Source: Curtobacterium flaccumfaciens pv. betae (lineage in GTDB: Bacteria > Actinomycetota > Actinomycetes > Actinomycetales > Microbacteriaceae). From it: a stretch of DNA of 64,000 nucleotides. The notes under the pieces are model-generated. The model saw only the letters and a program-made list of their open reading frames with translations, was not told the origin of the DNA and did no database searches. The translations under genes were made by a program, and so were the position numbers. The stretch lies in NCBI RefSeq assembly GCF_026241855.1, contig NZ_JAPJDC010000001.1:1302001-1366000 (forward strand), in the 5' to 3' direction. Shown here one piece after another: positions 40,066 to 48,249 of this stretch (its first letter is position 1; every line of letters starts with the position of its first letter).

Positions 40066-41264
40066 CGGGTCACCTCCGCCACGGGGTGACGATCGACGGC
40101 CGGGAGGCTCGGCTCGGGTCCGGTGGGCAGGCTCGCGTCGACGACGGTGCCGCCGCCAGGGCTGCTCGTGATCGTGCAGGCACCGCCGGAGAGCGCCAAC
40201 CGTTCGTGGAGGCCCCGGAGACCGTGCCCGGCTGTCGGGACGCCGGTGTCGAACCCGACGCCGTCGTCGGTCACGCGGACGCCGACCCGTTCGGGCGCGT
40301 GCTGCAGGACGATGCGGACGGAGCCGGCGTCGGCGTGCGCACGGATGTTCGCGAGGGACTCCTGGACGACCCGGAGCAGCACGACCTGGGCGTCGCGGTC
40401 GAGCGGGCCGTCGGTCGCGTCGACGGCGACGGGCGTGCCGGTCTCGCGGGTGTAGCGCTCCGCCAGACGGTGCAGGGCCCCGGCCAGGCTGCCGCTCGTG
40501 GCACCGGCGACCCCGGCGGCGATGAGGGCGCAGGAATCCTCGAGGGCGGCACGCGCGGACTCTTCGAGGACCGCCAGTCGTTCGTCGAGCGCGGCACCGC
40601 GGTCGTTCGCCAGGTCCTTGCGGGCACGTTCGGTGAGCATGACGATGCCGGCGAGGTTCTGCGCGACGGTGTCGTGGATCTCGCGGGCCAGGCGCTCCCG
40701 TTCGCTCGCGACGCCCGCGCTGCGGTGCGCATCGGCGAGGGACTGCTGGGTGGCGCGGAGTTCGTCGAGGAGCTGGCGGCGCTCCTCGGACAGGCCGGCG
40801 ACGCTCGAGATCCACACCCCCATCGCGCAGGCACCGATGACGCTGATGCCCTCGATGAGCGCGGTGCTGACGAGGGCGTCCTGGCCGCCGGAGACCTGCA
40901 GGCCGATGCCGCTCGCGACGCCGACCGCGACCGAGAGCAGGACGGCGGTGCGGACCCGTTCGGACTGCACCCAGACGAGCGGGAACGCGATGCACTGCAC
41001 GAACGCGGTGCTCGGCACGATGGCGGGCAGCACCAGGGCGGCGACGAGGACCAGCGGCAGGAAGGCCGCGGCGGCACGGGGGCTGTCGTAGCCGCGGTGG
41101 CCGAACACGGCGTAGGCGACGACGAGCACCACGACCGCGGTGTAGGCGGGCCAGCGGATCGACAACGGGGACCACCCGAACACGGTGATCACGGCGGTGA
41201 GGAGCATCGTGGCCGCGAAGAAGACGTGCAACCACTGGTTGCGCATCCACGTCTCACCGCTCAT
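40062..41264 (-). CDS. Sensor histidine kinase, DesK/LiaS-like (HisKA_3)
   Basis: The 400-residue kinase has about five membrane segments in its first 160 residues with very short loops, so it likely senses the membrane itself. It continues with a coiled coil, a HisKA_3 domain with His197 (REIHDTVAQNL) and an HATPase (VTDDGVGF, GHGLRGLHERL). It follows the ABC permease by 29 nt and overlaps the regulator gene, as in LiaSR/BceRS-type detoxification modules. Start alternatives are 41264 (chosen) and the methionine at 41246. Confidence 0.9.
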   Translation of the reverse strand: MSGETWMRNQWLHVFFAATMLLTAVITVFGWSPLSIRWPAYTAVVVLVVAYAVFGHRGYDSPRAAAAFLPLVLVAALVLPAIVPSTAFVQCIAFPLVWVQSERVRTAVLLSVAVGVASGIGLQVSGGQDALVSTALIEGISVIGACAMGVWISSVAGLSEERRQLLDELRATQQSLADAHRSAGVASERERLAREIHDTVAQNLAGIVMLTERARKDLANDRGAALDERLAVLEESARAALEDSCALIAAGVAGATSGSLAGALHRLAERYTRETGTPVAVDATDGPLDRDAQVVLLRVVQESLANIRAHADAGSVRIVLQHAPERVGVRVTDDGVGFDTGVPTAGHGLRGLHERLALSGGACTITSSPGGGTVVDASLPTGPEPSLPAVDRHPVAEVTR

Positions 41265-41293
41265 GTGCCCAGCATCCCACCAGCGGGGCGCCA

Positions 41294-42091
41294 TCAGGCG
41301 TCCTTGCGGTTCCACCGGAACGTCAGCAGGCAGGTCACCGTGCCCAGGACCAGCCACGCTGCCAACACGAGGGCTCCGAGGGCGAGGTGCCACGCGCCTC
41401 CCGGCTCACCCGACTCGAACGCACCGGGCAGGAAGACGGACCGCATGCCGGACGCCATCCAGCGCAGGGGGAAGACGGAGGCGACGTCCTGCAACCAGGT
41501 GGGGAGCTGCGTGAAGGGCAGGTCGACGCCAGAGATGAACTGCAGCACCAGGACGATCGGGACGATGGTGGCGGTGGCGCGCCGGCCCTCGCGGGGGAGC
41601 GCCGAGACCGCGATGCCGAGGACGCAGCTGGTGGCGATGCCGAGGACCATCACCCCGGCGAAGACACCCCAGTTGCTCGCGTCGGTCGGCAGGTCGACGC
41701 CGAACACCAGGCTCGCGATCGCCAGCAGCAGGGCCGTCTGCACGAGCGTGGTGACGAGGACCATGCCGATCTTGCCGACGAAGTACGACAGGACGGGCAG
41801 CGGTGTGCCGCCGAGGCGCTTCAACGTGCCGTCGCTGCGCTCGCCGGCGATGTCGACGCCGAGCGACTGCGTGCCGGAGAGCAGGATGCCCGTCGCCACC
41901 AGGCCGGGCAGGTAGTAGGTGGCGTAGTCGACGCTGACGTCGGGGCCGGCCTGGATGTCGGCGGCACCGGAGAACGCCACCGAGAACAGCGCCAGCATGA
42001 TGATCGGGAACAGGAACGTGAAGAAGACCGCGTCGGGGGCGCGGAAGTAGGTGCGGATCTCGTACGAGATGCGGCTCGTCGCTGTCTTCAC
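41294..42091 (-). CDS. ABC-2 type transporter permease
   Basis: The 265-residue protein has six membrane segments and the ABC-2 pattern (YFRAPDAVFFTFLFPIIM near the start, then ERSDGTLKRLGGTPLP near 84), typical of exporters of drugs, antimicrobial peptides or lipids. The GTG at 42091 overlaps the ATPase stop (GTGA). The genes form an operon of ATPase, permease, kinase and regulator. The cargo is unknown. Confidence 0.9.
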   Translation of the reverse strand: MKTATSRISYEIRTYFRAPDAVFFTFLFPIIMLALFSVAFSGAADIQAGPDVSVDYATYYLPGLVATGILLSGTQSLGVDIAGERSDGTLKRLGGTPLPVLSYFVGKIGMVLVTTLVQTALLLAIASLVFGVDLPTDASNWGVFAGVMVLGIATSCVLGIAVSALPREGRRATATIVPIVLVLQFISGVDLPFTQLPTWLQDVASVFPLRWMASGMRSVFLPGAFESGEPGGAWHLALGALVLAAWLVLGTVTCLLTFRWNRKDA

Positions 42092-42927
42092 TTCTGGCCC
42101 ACCATGTCGAGGTAGACGTCCTCGAGGGACGGACGGATGACTTCGAGGTCGTGCATGGGCGAGGTGCTGCTGCGGATCAGCGCCGTCGGGTCGGTCGTGC
42201 GCTCGTCGTGGTGTCCGCCGTCGTCGTCACGCCAGCGGACCCGGGGCGTGCGGGCCTCGGCGCCGCCGATCTCGTCGATGGGTGCGAGGTCGAGGAGCTT
42301 CCCGTCGGCGATGACCGCGGCCCGGTCGGCGAGCTGGGCGGCTTCGTCGAGGTAGTGCGTGGTGAGCAGGATCGTCGTGCCCTCGTGCTGCACCCGGCGC
42401 AGGAGATCCCAGAACTGCCGGCGGGCCTCCGGGTCGAAGCCCGTGGTCGGTTCGTCGAGGAACAGGACCTCCGGGCGGCCGATGATGCCGAGGGCGACAT
42501 CGACGCGGCGGCGCTGGCCACCCGACAAGCGGCTGATGCGGGTGTTGCGCTGCGTCTCGAGCCCCGTCGCGGTCAGGAGCTCCTCGACGCTGCGGTGCTT
42601 CGGGTAGAGCGTCGCGAAGTGGTTCAGCTGCTCGGCGACGGTGACGTTCGGGGACTCCGCGCTGGTCTGCAGGACGATGCCGATGCGTGCGTTGTGGCTG
42701 CGGCTCGTCCGTGCCGGGTCGTGACCGAGGACGCGGACCTCTCCGGCGGTGCGGGAGCGGTACCCCTCGAGGATCTCGACCGTCGTGGACTTGCCGGCAC
42801 CGTTGGGGCCGAGGAGCGCGAAGGTCTCGCCCCGTTCGATCGTGAAGGAGACGTCGTCCACGGCGCGTTTGCCGGTGGCGTACTGCTTGCCGAGGTGCTG
42901 GACCTCGATGGCGGGGGACTCGGGCAT
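42088..42927 (-). CDS. ABC transporter ATP-binding protein (drug/peptide exporter type)
   Basis: The 279-residue ATPase has Walker A GPNGAGKST near residue 40, signature LSGGQRRRV near 138, Walker B VLFLDEPTTGFDP and switch His in LLTTHYLDEA. A C-terminal extension of about 60 residues includes a DDGGHHDERTTD stretch. ATG 42927 is taken as start because the frame further upstream is unlike protein. It is first in the exporter/two-component operon; about 245 bp of upstream DNA contain its promoter and nothing else recognised. Confidence 0.9.
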   Translation of the reverse strand: MPESPAIEVQHLGKQYATGKRAVDDVSFTIERGETFALLGPNGAGKSTTVEILEGYRSRTAGEVRVLGHDPARTSRSHNARIGIVLQTSAESPNVTVAEQLNHFATLYPKHRSVEELLTATGLETQRNTRISRLSGGQRRRVDVALGIIGRPEVLFLDEPTTGFDPEARRQFWDLLRRVQHEGTTILLTTHYLDEAAQLADRAAVIADGKLLDLAPIDEIGGAEARTPRVRWRDDDGGHHDERTTDPTALIRSSTSPMHDLEVIRPSLEDVYLDMVGQK

Positions 42928-43161
42928 GGGTCCAGCTTCGCCGCCGGGGCGCCGTGGGGGATCGACCGGGGCGGTGGTGTCGGCATCGTCCGATCGGGGG
43001 ATGGTGCGATGTGAGCGCTTTGTCTTGACCTTGGCCATCTCGTGTCTGCAGCTGTATCGAAACTGGCCAAGGCGTCGACGGCCACGGCTGACTTCGTTGC
43101 AGGAACCAGCAGATGCCGATCGCTCCGCTTCACCGGATCTCATTCGCATCGCAGTTGCATG

Positions 43162-43167
43162 CATAAT
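43162..43167 (+). promoter_or_regulatory. Leaderless-type -10 element of the BglII-like gene
   Basis: CATAAT, within TGCATAAT (extended -10 style TGN), ends 7 nt before the GTG at 43174. Confidence 0.45.
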
Positions 43168-43173
43168 CGAGGT

Positions 43174-43728
43174 GTGCCGTACCCCATGTGGACTTACTTC
43201 CCCCGGAACGCCAGACCCGAGGAATGGGCGCTCGGACTTGTCGAGAGCGTCGAGCGAAACCGCTCGACGCTCGATACGACCGAGGTATCGAGCGAGAGCG
43301 TCACCAAATTGACGAGTGACGCCGTTCTCGAGGTCTTGCGTCCTGCGATGGAGGAGCTCGGCTTCAAGGTCGAGTCGGGGAAATCCCGAGGTCAACGGAT
43401 TGAGCGACCCGTGCTCTTCGGAGACAACGGTCGACCCGAAGTGAAGTACGAGATTGACGCGTTTCACGATGAGCTCGGTATCGCGGTCGAAGTCGAGGCG
43501 GGGCGAGGTGCCATGAGCAACGCTGCTTACCGCGACATCATCAGGACCTCTCTGCTTCTCGATGCAAACTACTTCGTCCTGATGATGCCGATCGAGTACC
43601 GGTACCAGTCCAGCGGCCGCGTCCTGATGACTGAGGCGTTTGCGAAGACCAGAGATCAGTTGTCCGCGATCTACGCATCCCGCCGCCTGCGCCTTCCATT
43701 CGCCGCGGTCTTGCTCATCGGCTACTGA
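43174..43728 (+). CDS. Putative PD-(D/E)XK nuclease, BglII-like
   Basis: The 184-residue protein contains YEIDAFHDELGIAVEVEAGR near residue 91. A metal-binding aspartate followed by E-x-E takes the place of the usual E-x-K and resembles the D-E-x-Q site of BglII-type restriction enzymes. It continues with a helical RDIIRTSLLLDANYFVLMM. No methyltransferase lies next to it, so if active it would need protection from elsewhere or act on modified DNA. GTG 43174 is preferred to ATG 43186 because of the -10 spacing and the lack of a ribosome-binding site. Codon use is less GC-biased than in its neighbours, consistent with transfer. Confidence 0.65.
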   Translation: MPYPMWTYFPRNARPEEWALGLVESVERNRSTLDTTEVSSESVTKLTSDAVLEVLRPAMEELGFKVESGKSRGQRIERPVLFGDNGRPEVKYEIDAFHDELGIAVEVEAGRGAMSNAAYRDIIRTSLLLDANYFVLMMPIEYRYQSSGRVLMTEAFAKTRDQLSAIYASRRLRLPFAAVLLIGY

Positions 43729-43753
43729 ATCGTCCGGCCCCTGGTCGCGTCAG

Positions 43754-43768
43754 GTTGCGTCAAGCAAC
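43754..43768. promoter_or_regulatory. Inverted repeat before the MDR oxidoreductase
   Basis: GTTGC and GCAAC flank GTCAA, 20 bp before the ATG at 43788. A hexamer TAGACC (43776-43781) stands 6 nt from the start and may be its -10, so the repeat would be a repressor site just upstream. Confidence 0.35.
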
Positions 43769-43787
43769 GTGCGCGTAGACCGGGAGG

Positions 43788-44720
43788 ATGCAGGTCGTCG
43801 GAGTCGAACAGTTCGGAGGGCCCGAGGCCCTCGCCGTCCACGAGGTGCCGGAGCCGCACGCCGGTGCGGGATCCGTGCGGATCCGGGTGCAGGCGTTCGC
43901 CGTGAACCCGACCGACACGGGGGTGCGTGCCGGGCAGCGGGACAGCTCGCAGGCCTCGCCGCCGTACGTGCCGGGGATGGACGCCGCCGGCGTCATCGAC
44001 GAGGTCGGGCCCGATGTCACCGGATGGCAGGTCGGCGACGAGGTCATGGCGATGGCGCTGCCGCTCAGCGCCCACGGTGGCGCCTACGTGCAGGAGCTCG
44101 TCGCGCCGGTGGGGTCGTTCACTCGGATTCCTCGTGGGACATCGATCGAGGCCGCGGCGACCGTGCCCATGAACGGGCTGACGGCGTTGCAGATCCTGTC
44201 GCACGCCTCGCTCGCACCGGGGCAGACGCTCGCCGTGACCGGGGCCGCTGGGCTGCTCGGGAACTACGTGGTGCAGCTGGCGAAGGCCGCCGGGCTGACG
44301 GTGATCGCGGATGCTGCTCCGGCGGACGAAGCACTCGTCCGGTCGCTCGGGCCGGACCACGTGGTGCCGCGAGGAGCTTCCTTCGCCTCCGCTGTCCGTG
44401 CGCTCGTGCCGGACGGGGCCGATGCGCTCGCCGATGCTGCCGTGCAGCGCGACGAGGTCGTGGACGCCGTTCGCGACGGGGCAGTCTTCTTCGACGTGCG
44501 GGGGTGGCAGGGCAACGGGGCTCGGGGGATCGAGTTCGTGCAGATCATGGTGTTCTCGGAGTACCGGTCGTTCGACAAGCTCGAGCAGCTGCGGCACGCG
44601 GTGGAGAGTGGGACGTTGACGCCGCGGGTCGCCGAGGTGCTGCCGGCTGCGCGGGCTGTGGAGGCGCATGAGCGGTTGGAGGCTGGGGGGACGCGGGGGC
44701 GGTTCGTGCTCAGCTGGTAG
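43788..44720 (+). CDS. NADP-dependent oxidoreductase, zinc-independent MDR (quinone oxidoreductase) family
   Basis: The 310-residue protein has the GroES-like N-terminal domain (AVNPTDTGVRAGQ near 38, PYVPGMDAAGVIDEVG near 59) and a Rossmann domain with the NADP motif VTGAAGLLGNYVVQLAK near 148. Zinc-binding cysteines are absent, as in quinone/enal reductases. It is a single gene of general redox or detoxification type; the substrate is not predictable. GGGAGG abuts the ATG, too close to act as a normal ribosome-binding site, so a leaderless start from TAGACC is likely. Confidence 0.88.
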   Translation: MQVVGVEQFGGPEALAVHEVPEPHAGAGSVRIRVQAFAVNPTDTGVRAGQRDSSQASPPYVPGMDAAGVIDEVGPDVTGWQVGDEVMAMALPLSAHGGAYVQELVAPVGSFTRIPRGTSIEAAATVPMNGLTALQILSHASLAPGQTLAVTGAAGLLGNYVVQLAKAAGLTVIADAAPADEALVRSLGPDHVVPRGASFASAVRALVPDGADALADAAVQRDEVVDAVRDGAVFFDVRGWQGNGARGIEFVQIMVFSEYRSFDKLEQLRHAVESGTLTPRVAEVLPAARAVEAHERLEAGGTRGRFVLSW

Positions 44721-44801
44721 GTGCGGGTCAGGACGCTCCGGATGTCGGGCCCAGAGCGAGTCCGCGGCCTTCAACTCCGGCAGCGACCGCCAAGAGCGCG
44801 C

Positions 44802-45323
44802 TCACACGGGACGCACGCCGCGTCCGGCTTCGTACTCCCACCGCTTGCCGAGCGCGTCCGTGAAGGACATCGAAACGAGGGTCCACTTCTCGGCGACGGT
44901 GAACGGCCGCATACCGTGATCGCTGCGGACGAGTTCGGAGCAGCTCGAGAGGAGCGCCCAAGCCCGCGCCTTGTGGGGCCGGTCCTTCGGGTGGATCCAC
45001 TCCGAGTACGACTCGCCGGGCGGGCAGACCTTCGCGCTGAACTCGACCTCTTCGGATCCGTTCATGACCGCCTTCGCCCGGACGTTGTGGATCGCGGCGT
45101 CCGAGGCGTTCCGGACGACGAGCACGTTGTTCCAATGCGTACGGTCCTCAGGGTCCTGGTTGGAGAACACGAACGACACCCATGCGCTGACGCGAGCTGC
45201 CTCGCGCTCGTCGCGATCGGCGCGAGCCGTCCGATCGGCGCGCCGCGCGAGGACGAGACTGTAGACCGAGATGGCGAGTGTGATGGCGACGCCGAACCAT
45301 GCGGCGAGAGCTTCGTTGCTCAT
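44802..45323 (-). CDS. Membrane-anchored hypothetical protein (173 aa)
   Basis: One N-terminal membrane helix (about 5-27) followed by a charged coiled-coil stretch (RRADRTARADRDEREAARV) and a beta-rich domain of about 120 residues (WNNVLVVRNASDAAIHNVRA). This looks like the single-helix, immunoglobulin-like proteins common in accessory regions; no specific family is recognised. AAGGGGGA lies 6 nt before the ATG. It is convergent with the upstream oxidoreductase. Confidence 0.7.
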   Translation of the reverse strand: MSNEALAAWFGVAITLAISVYSLVLARRADRTARADRDEREAARVSAWVSFVFSNQDPEDRTHWNNVLVVRNASDAAIHNVRAKAVMNGSEEVEFSAKVCPPGESYSEWIHPKDRPHKARAWALLSSCSELVRSDHGMRPFTVAEKWTLVSMSFTDALGKRWEYEAGRGVRPV

Positions 45324-45458
45324 GGAGATCCCCCTTGTGATCTGGTGGTGCAGAGGAGCGTACCGAAGTATTACCGTTGAGTACCACCGACAGGCCAGTC
45401 GAGAGGTATCTTGCCCCTCGCCGCCGGTGCTGGATCAGTAGTGAGGACGGTGCCCTTC

Positions 45459-45965
45459 ATGGCTTCTCGGACGACTCATCGAAGCGAGGTCGTGTACCGG
45501 AGCCCAGTGGACCCTGGAGTCGCCGTCGGGACGCTGCTGATCTTCGCGCCGATCGGCGTGATGGCCCTCGCCGGGGCCGCGGTGAAGGGGGTCGACAGCG
45601 CATCGCTGATAGTCCTCGCCGTGGTGCTCGTGTCCCTTATTTCGGTGATGGTGCTCGCTTCGCGCGCTGCGGTGTTCGTGCGGTGTTGGCCGCAGTTGGT
45701 GACGGTCGGCGTCGCGCCGTTCTGGAGGTCACGACTGCTCCGTTGCGACATCGTCGATGTTGCGGTCGTCCAGGTCGATGCGTACGCAGACTACGGCGGG
45801 TGGGGCATCAAGGGCTCGGCTCGAAGCTCTCGTGGCCGGCTGTACTCGGTGGGTGGGACCGACACTGTGCAGATCGTGATGCGGGACGGGCGGAGGTACT
45901 TCGTCGCGTTCAAGGACCCCGCGACGCCTGATCGCGTTTGCGCTGCGCTTCAGAGCAGCAGCTGA
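45459..45965 (+). CDS. PH-domain-like membrane protein
   Basis: The 168-residue protein starts with a short cytoplasmic segment, then two membrane helices (about 22-45 and 50-70), and a C-terminal domain resembling bacterial PH-like domains (PFWRSRLLRCDIVDVAVVQ, then VQIVMRDGRRYFVAFKDP). Such proteins are widespread in Actinobacteria, with unclear function. The start at 45459 is one of several possible; upstream GTG and ATG codons would add up to 16 residues. It converges on the NERD gene with a 6-bp gap. Confidence 0.65.
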   Translation: MASRTTHRSEVVYRSPVDPGVAVGTLLIFAPIGVMALAGAAVKGVDSASLIVLAVVLVSLISVMVLASRAAVFVRCWPQLVTVGVAPFWRSRLLRCDIVDVAVVQVDAYADYGGWGIKGSARSSRGRLYSVGGTDTVQIVMRDGRRYFVAFKDPATPDRVCAALQSSS

Positions 45966-45971
45966 GAAAGG

Positions 45972-46619
45972 TCAGGCCGGCGTGAATCGTCGCTCGAGCA
46001 GTTGAGCCGTCGCTTCGACAGGAGTCGAACCGGCTGACTTGCGAAGGAGCGCTTCGAGCTTTCGCGGCCACAGCACGTGGATGCCATCCACAGTGAAGCT
46101 CCCGCCGAAGAGCGGCCAATCTGCGTCAACGAAACAGAGGGCGCCGAACACGGGTGCGCTGACCGTGGCACGGACGAGCTCCAACTGTCGCTGAACCCCT
46201 GCGACCAGGGTGGACTTCTTGCGCCCGCAGACAGTCAAGTGCTCGACGCGTGGCCGGAACAGCCCACCTTCCACTTGCAGCGACGGACGCCTGCCTTGGT
46301 ACCGCTTCGAGTCGATCACCCACACCCCAGCTGGGGTGACAACGAGGTGGTCGATGTTCGCGCGCGATCTGGGCACGCGGCGATCGTGGAGGACGCGCGT
46401 CGATTCGGACGCCAAGCGATCGAGACGAGCTCCCACGGTTTCCTCCCCAACCGCTCCGGATCTCCAGGCCGCGGTGCTCTGGCGCTCATCGCTGAGGGCG
46501 ACCGCGACGTTCCCGAGACGACCCCACCGATCTCTCAAGGCTGCTTCGTCCCTCGCCTTGCGTCGCTCGTGCTCGCGCCGCGCTGACGCTCCTGCACCCG
46601 CGGTCGGTGAGCCGCTCAC
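45972..46619 (-). CDS. NERD-domain (nuclease-related) protein
   Basis: The 215-residue protein carries a NERD domain (about 55-165): GAVGEETVGARLDRL, then VLHDRRVPRSRANIDHLVV and VWVIDSKRYQG, which supply the E, D and D-S-K residues of a PD-(D/E)XK-type site. The N-terminus is a basic coiled coil. NERD proteins occur mainly in DNA-processing and plasmid or defence contexts. The GTG start overlaps the stop of the 399-residue partner (GTGA at 46616), so both are cotranslated. Confidence 0.85.
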   Translation of the reverse strand: MSGSPTAGAGASARREHERRKARDEAALRDRWGRLGNVAVALSDERQSTAAWRSGAVGEETVGARLDRLASESTRVLHDRRVPRSRANIDHLVVTPAGVWVIDSKRYQGRRPSLQVEGGLFRPRVEHLTVCGRKKSTLVAGVQRQLELVRATVSAPVFGALCFVDADWPLFGGSFTVDGIHVLWPRKLEALLRKSAGSTPVEATAQLLERRFTPA

Positions 46620-47815
46620 TCCTTGTTCTTCCTCTTGAACAGTCCGGCGACGCGACCGCCGACTGCATCGGCAGCCCCGACGACGGAACCGCCGAGGTTC
46701 TTCACCGAAGTCAGCGCCTGCGGTTCGTCAGGGACTCCGTCGCCGTCGAGGTCGACACTGCGGAACGCCTTGGAGATGCTTCCCGCCGCGTTGGCCACAC
46801 CACCGCCGACAGCTCCGGCGGCGTCGCTGACCCAGGTACCGGTGGACTTCGCTGCCTCTTCCAGCGCTGCGAAGGCCCGACTTTCACTCTCGCCATCCGT
46901 GCCATCTGACTTCAGCGGCGCAGTGAGGTGATCAGGAAAGGACTCCGGTGCCTCCGGGAACGCCGTCCTCGAGGACTTGACGACGTCCCGTCCGAACACG
47001 AACCGCGCGACGCCTCCGGTGACGGCTCCGACGCCGTACTCGATCGTGGCTCGCTGCTTGCCGGTCAGGTTCTCGCGGACCGGATCGAGTTCGCCCGTCT
47101 GGATCGTTCGGATCAGGCTCTGCGCAGCACCGCCGGGGAGCGCATCGGAAAGCGTGCTCGCCCAGTGGGACCAGTCCTCTCGCCCCGACGCGATCCGTTG
47201 GCCGGTGGTGACCACGCTGTCCGATGAGATCGACGCCACGTCGCTCGCCATGGCGGCGATCTGCTGTTGTGCGACGCGTTCATTCGTGAGCCCGTACACG
47301 AGAGCTTGTGCCTGGTCCTTGTCGAGATCCATACCGTGGATGTCCGCGACTGCGAGCCCGAAGACCGCGGTGATCTCGAACTGCAACTGCTGGTCGCCAG
47401 CAGGCAGGAGCTTCGCGACCGCACCCTGGGCGCCAGTCTTTGCGGCACTCTTCGCGAGGTTCTTCGCGGCGAGCTTCGCGGCCTCCTTACCGGTCCGCTT
47501 CGCAGCCTGGGCACCGATGCTCTTCGCGCCGGCGGCAGCGGGACCGACACCGGGGATCATCGCGATCGCGATGTCCGCAGCGATCGACCCGACTGAGATC
47601 GCTGCACCGGCAGTCGTGATCGACGTCGTGTAGTGCCGTTCGAGCAGCTGGATCACTTCTGCAGGCGTGGCCTCGGGATTGCGGCTCCGCACCCACTTCA
47701 CGTACTTGCGCGCGATCGCGCGGCGACCGCTGACAGCCCGCGCGATGTCGACTGCTGCCTCGTCCGCGGGTACTTCCGCTTCGAGGGTGACTTCCGCAGT
47801 GGAGTTGTCAGTCAT
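46616..47815 (-). CDS. Unknown small-residue-rich protein with EF-hand-like loop, partner of the NERD nuclease
   Basis: The 399-residue protein has a short acidic start, then a hydrophobic alanine/glycine-rich stretch (about 63-140) containing IAIAMIPGVGPAAAG and lysine/alanine repeats (KEAAKLAAKNLAKSAAK), as in amphipathic or pore-type helices. Its middle domain contains VFGLAVADIHGMDLDKDQAQA. Near the C-terminus DLDGDGVPDE (about 355) matches a calcium-binding thrombospondin-3/dockerin-like loop, followed by a glycine-rich tail and KRKNKE. No family is recognised. It lacks a signal peptide. Its stop overlaps the NERD gene start. Confidence 0.65.
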   Translation of the reverse strand: MTDNSTAEVTLEAEVPADEAAVDIARAVSGRRAIARKYVKWVRSRNPEATPAEVIQLLERHYTTSITTAGAAISVGSIAADIAIAMIPGVGPAAAGAKSIGAQAAKRTGKEAAKLAAKNLAKSAAKTGAQGAVAKLLPAGDQQLQFEITAVFGLAVADIHGMDLDKDQAQALVYGLTNERVAQQQIAAMASDVASISSDSVVTTGQRIASGREDWSHWASTLSDALPGGAAQSLIRTIQTGELDPVRENLTGKQRATIEYGVGAVTGGVARFVFGRDVVKSSRTAFPEAPESFPDHLTAPLKSDGTDGESESRAFAALEEAAKSTGTWVSDAAGAVGGGVANAAGSISKAFRSVDLDGDGVPDEPQALTSVKNLGGSVVGAADAVGGRVAGLFKRKNKE

Positions 47816-47910
47816 GGTCCTGCTTTCGCGCGCTCACGAGCCGCGGACGCAGGGGTCTCGTACTGAGGTACCCCCGTGAGCCTGCCTGCTCTACCTCCTC
47901 CGAATCGTAG

Positions 47911-48249
47911 GGGCCGGTTGCGGCGCAGACAGCAGCCCAGAACGAGGGGTGCGGGTTCACGCACGGTCGTGCGGAATACGTCGTCCAGGACGATCGCGCC
48001 GACCTGCTGACGCGACTCAATGCGCAGATCGAGGACCACAATGCGAAGGTCGGGCCGTCGTTCCTGATGCGCGATCTCGCCGGAACCGGTCTGCACGACG
48101 TGTGGCGGTACGAGATCCTGCCGCTCCTGGCGGAGCACCACTACGGCGAAGGTGTCGACCTGGAGGCGCGGTACGGCCTGGCAACGCTGCGTCGTCGGGC
48201 GACGCGCGACGCTGCGGACGGGGCCGAAGGTGCTTCCGTCGACGATTGA
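47911..48249 (+). pseudogene. mcrB C-terminal remnant
   Basis: An open frame after the TAG at 47908 encodes RADLLTRLNAQIEDHN, VGPSFLMRD and WRYEILPLLAEHHYGEG, the end of the McrB AAA+ GTPase. The whole N-terminal and GTPase region (Walker A, NTRD) is absent, and no start codon precedes the homology until ATG 48067. It overlaps the mcrC start by 20 bp, as an intact mcrB would. The upstream boundary falls in the 95 bp before the divergent gene at 47815, so the deletion ends there. Confidence 0.75.
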
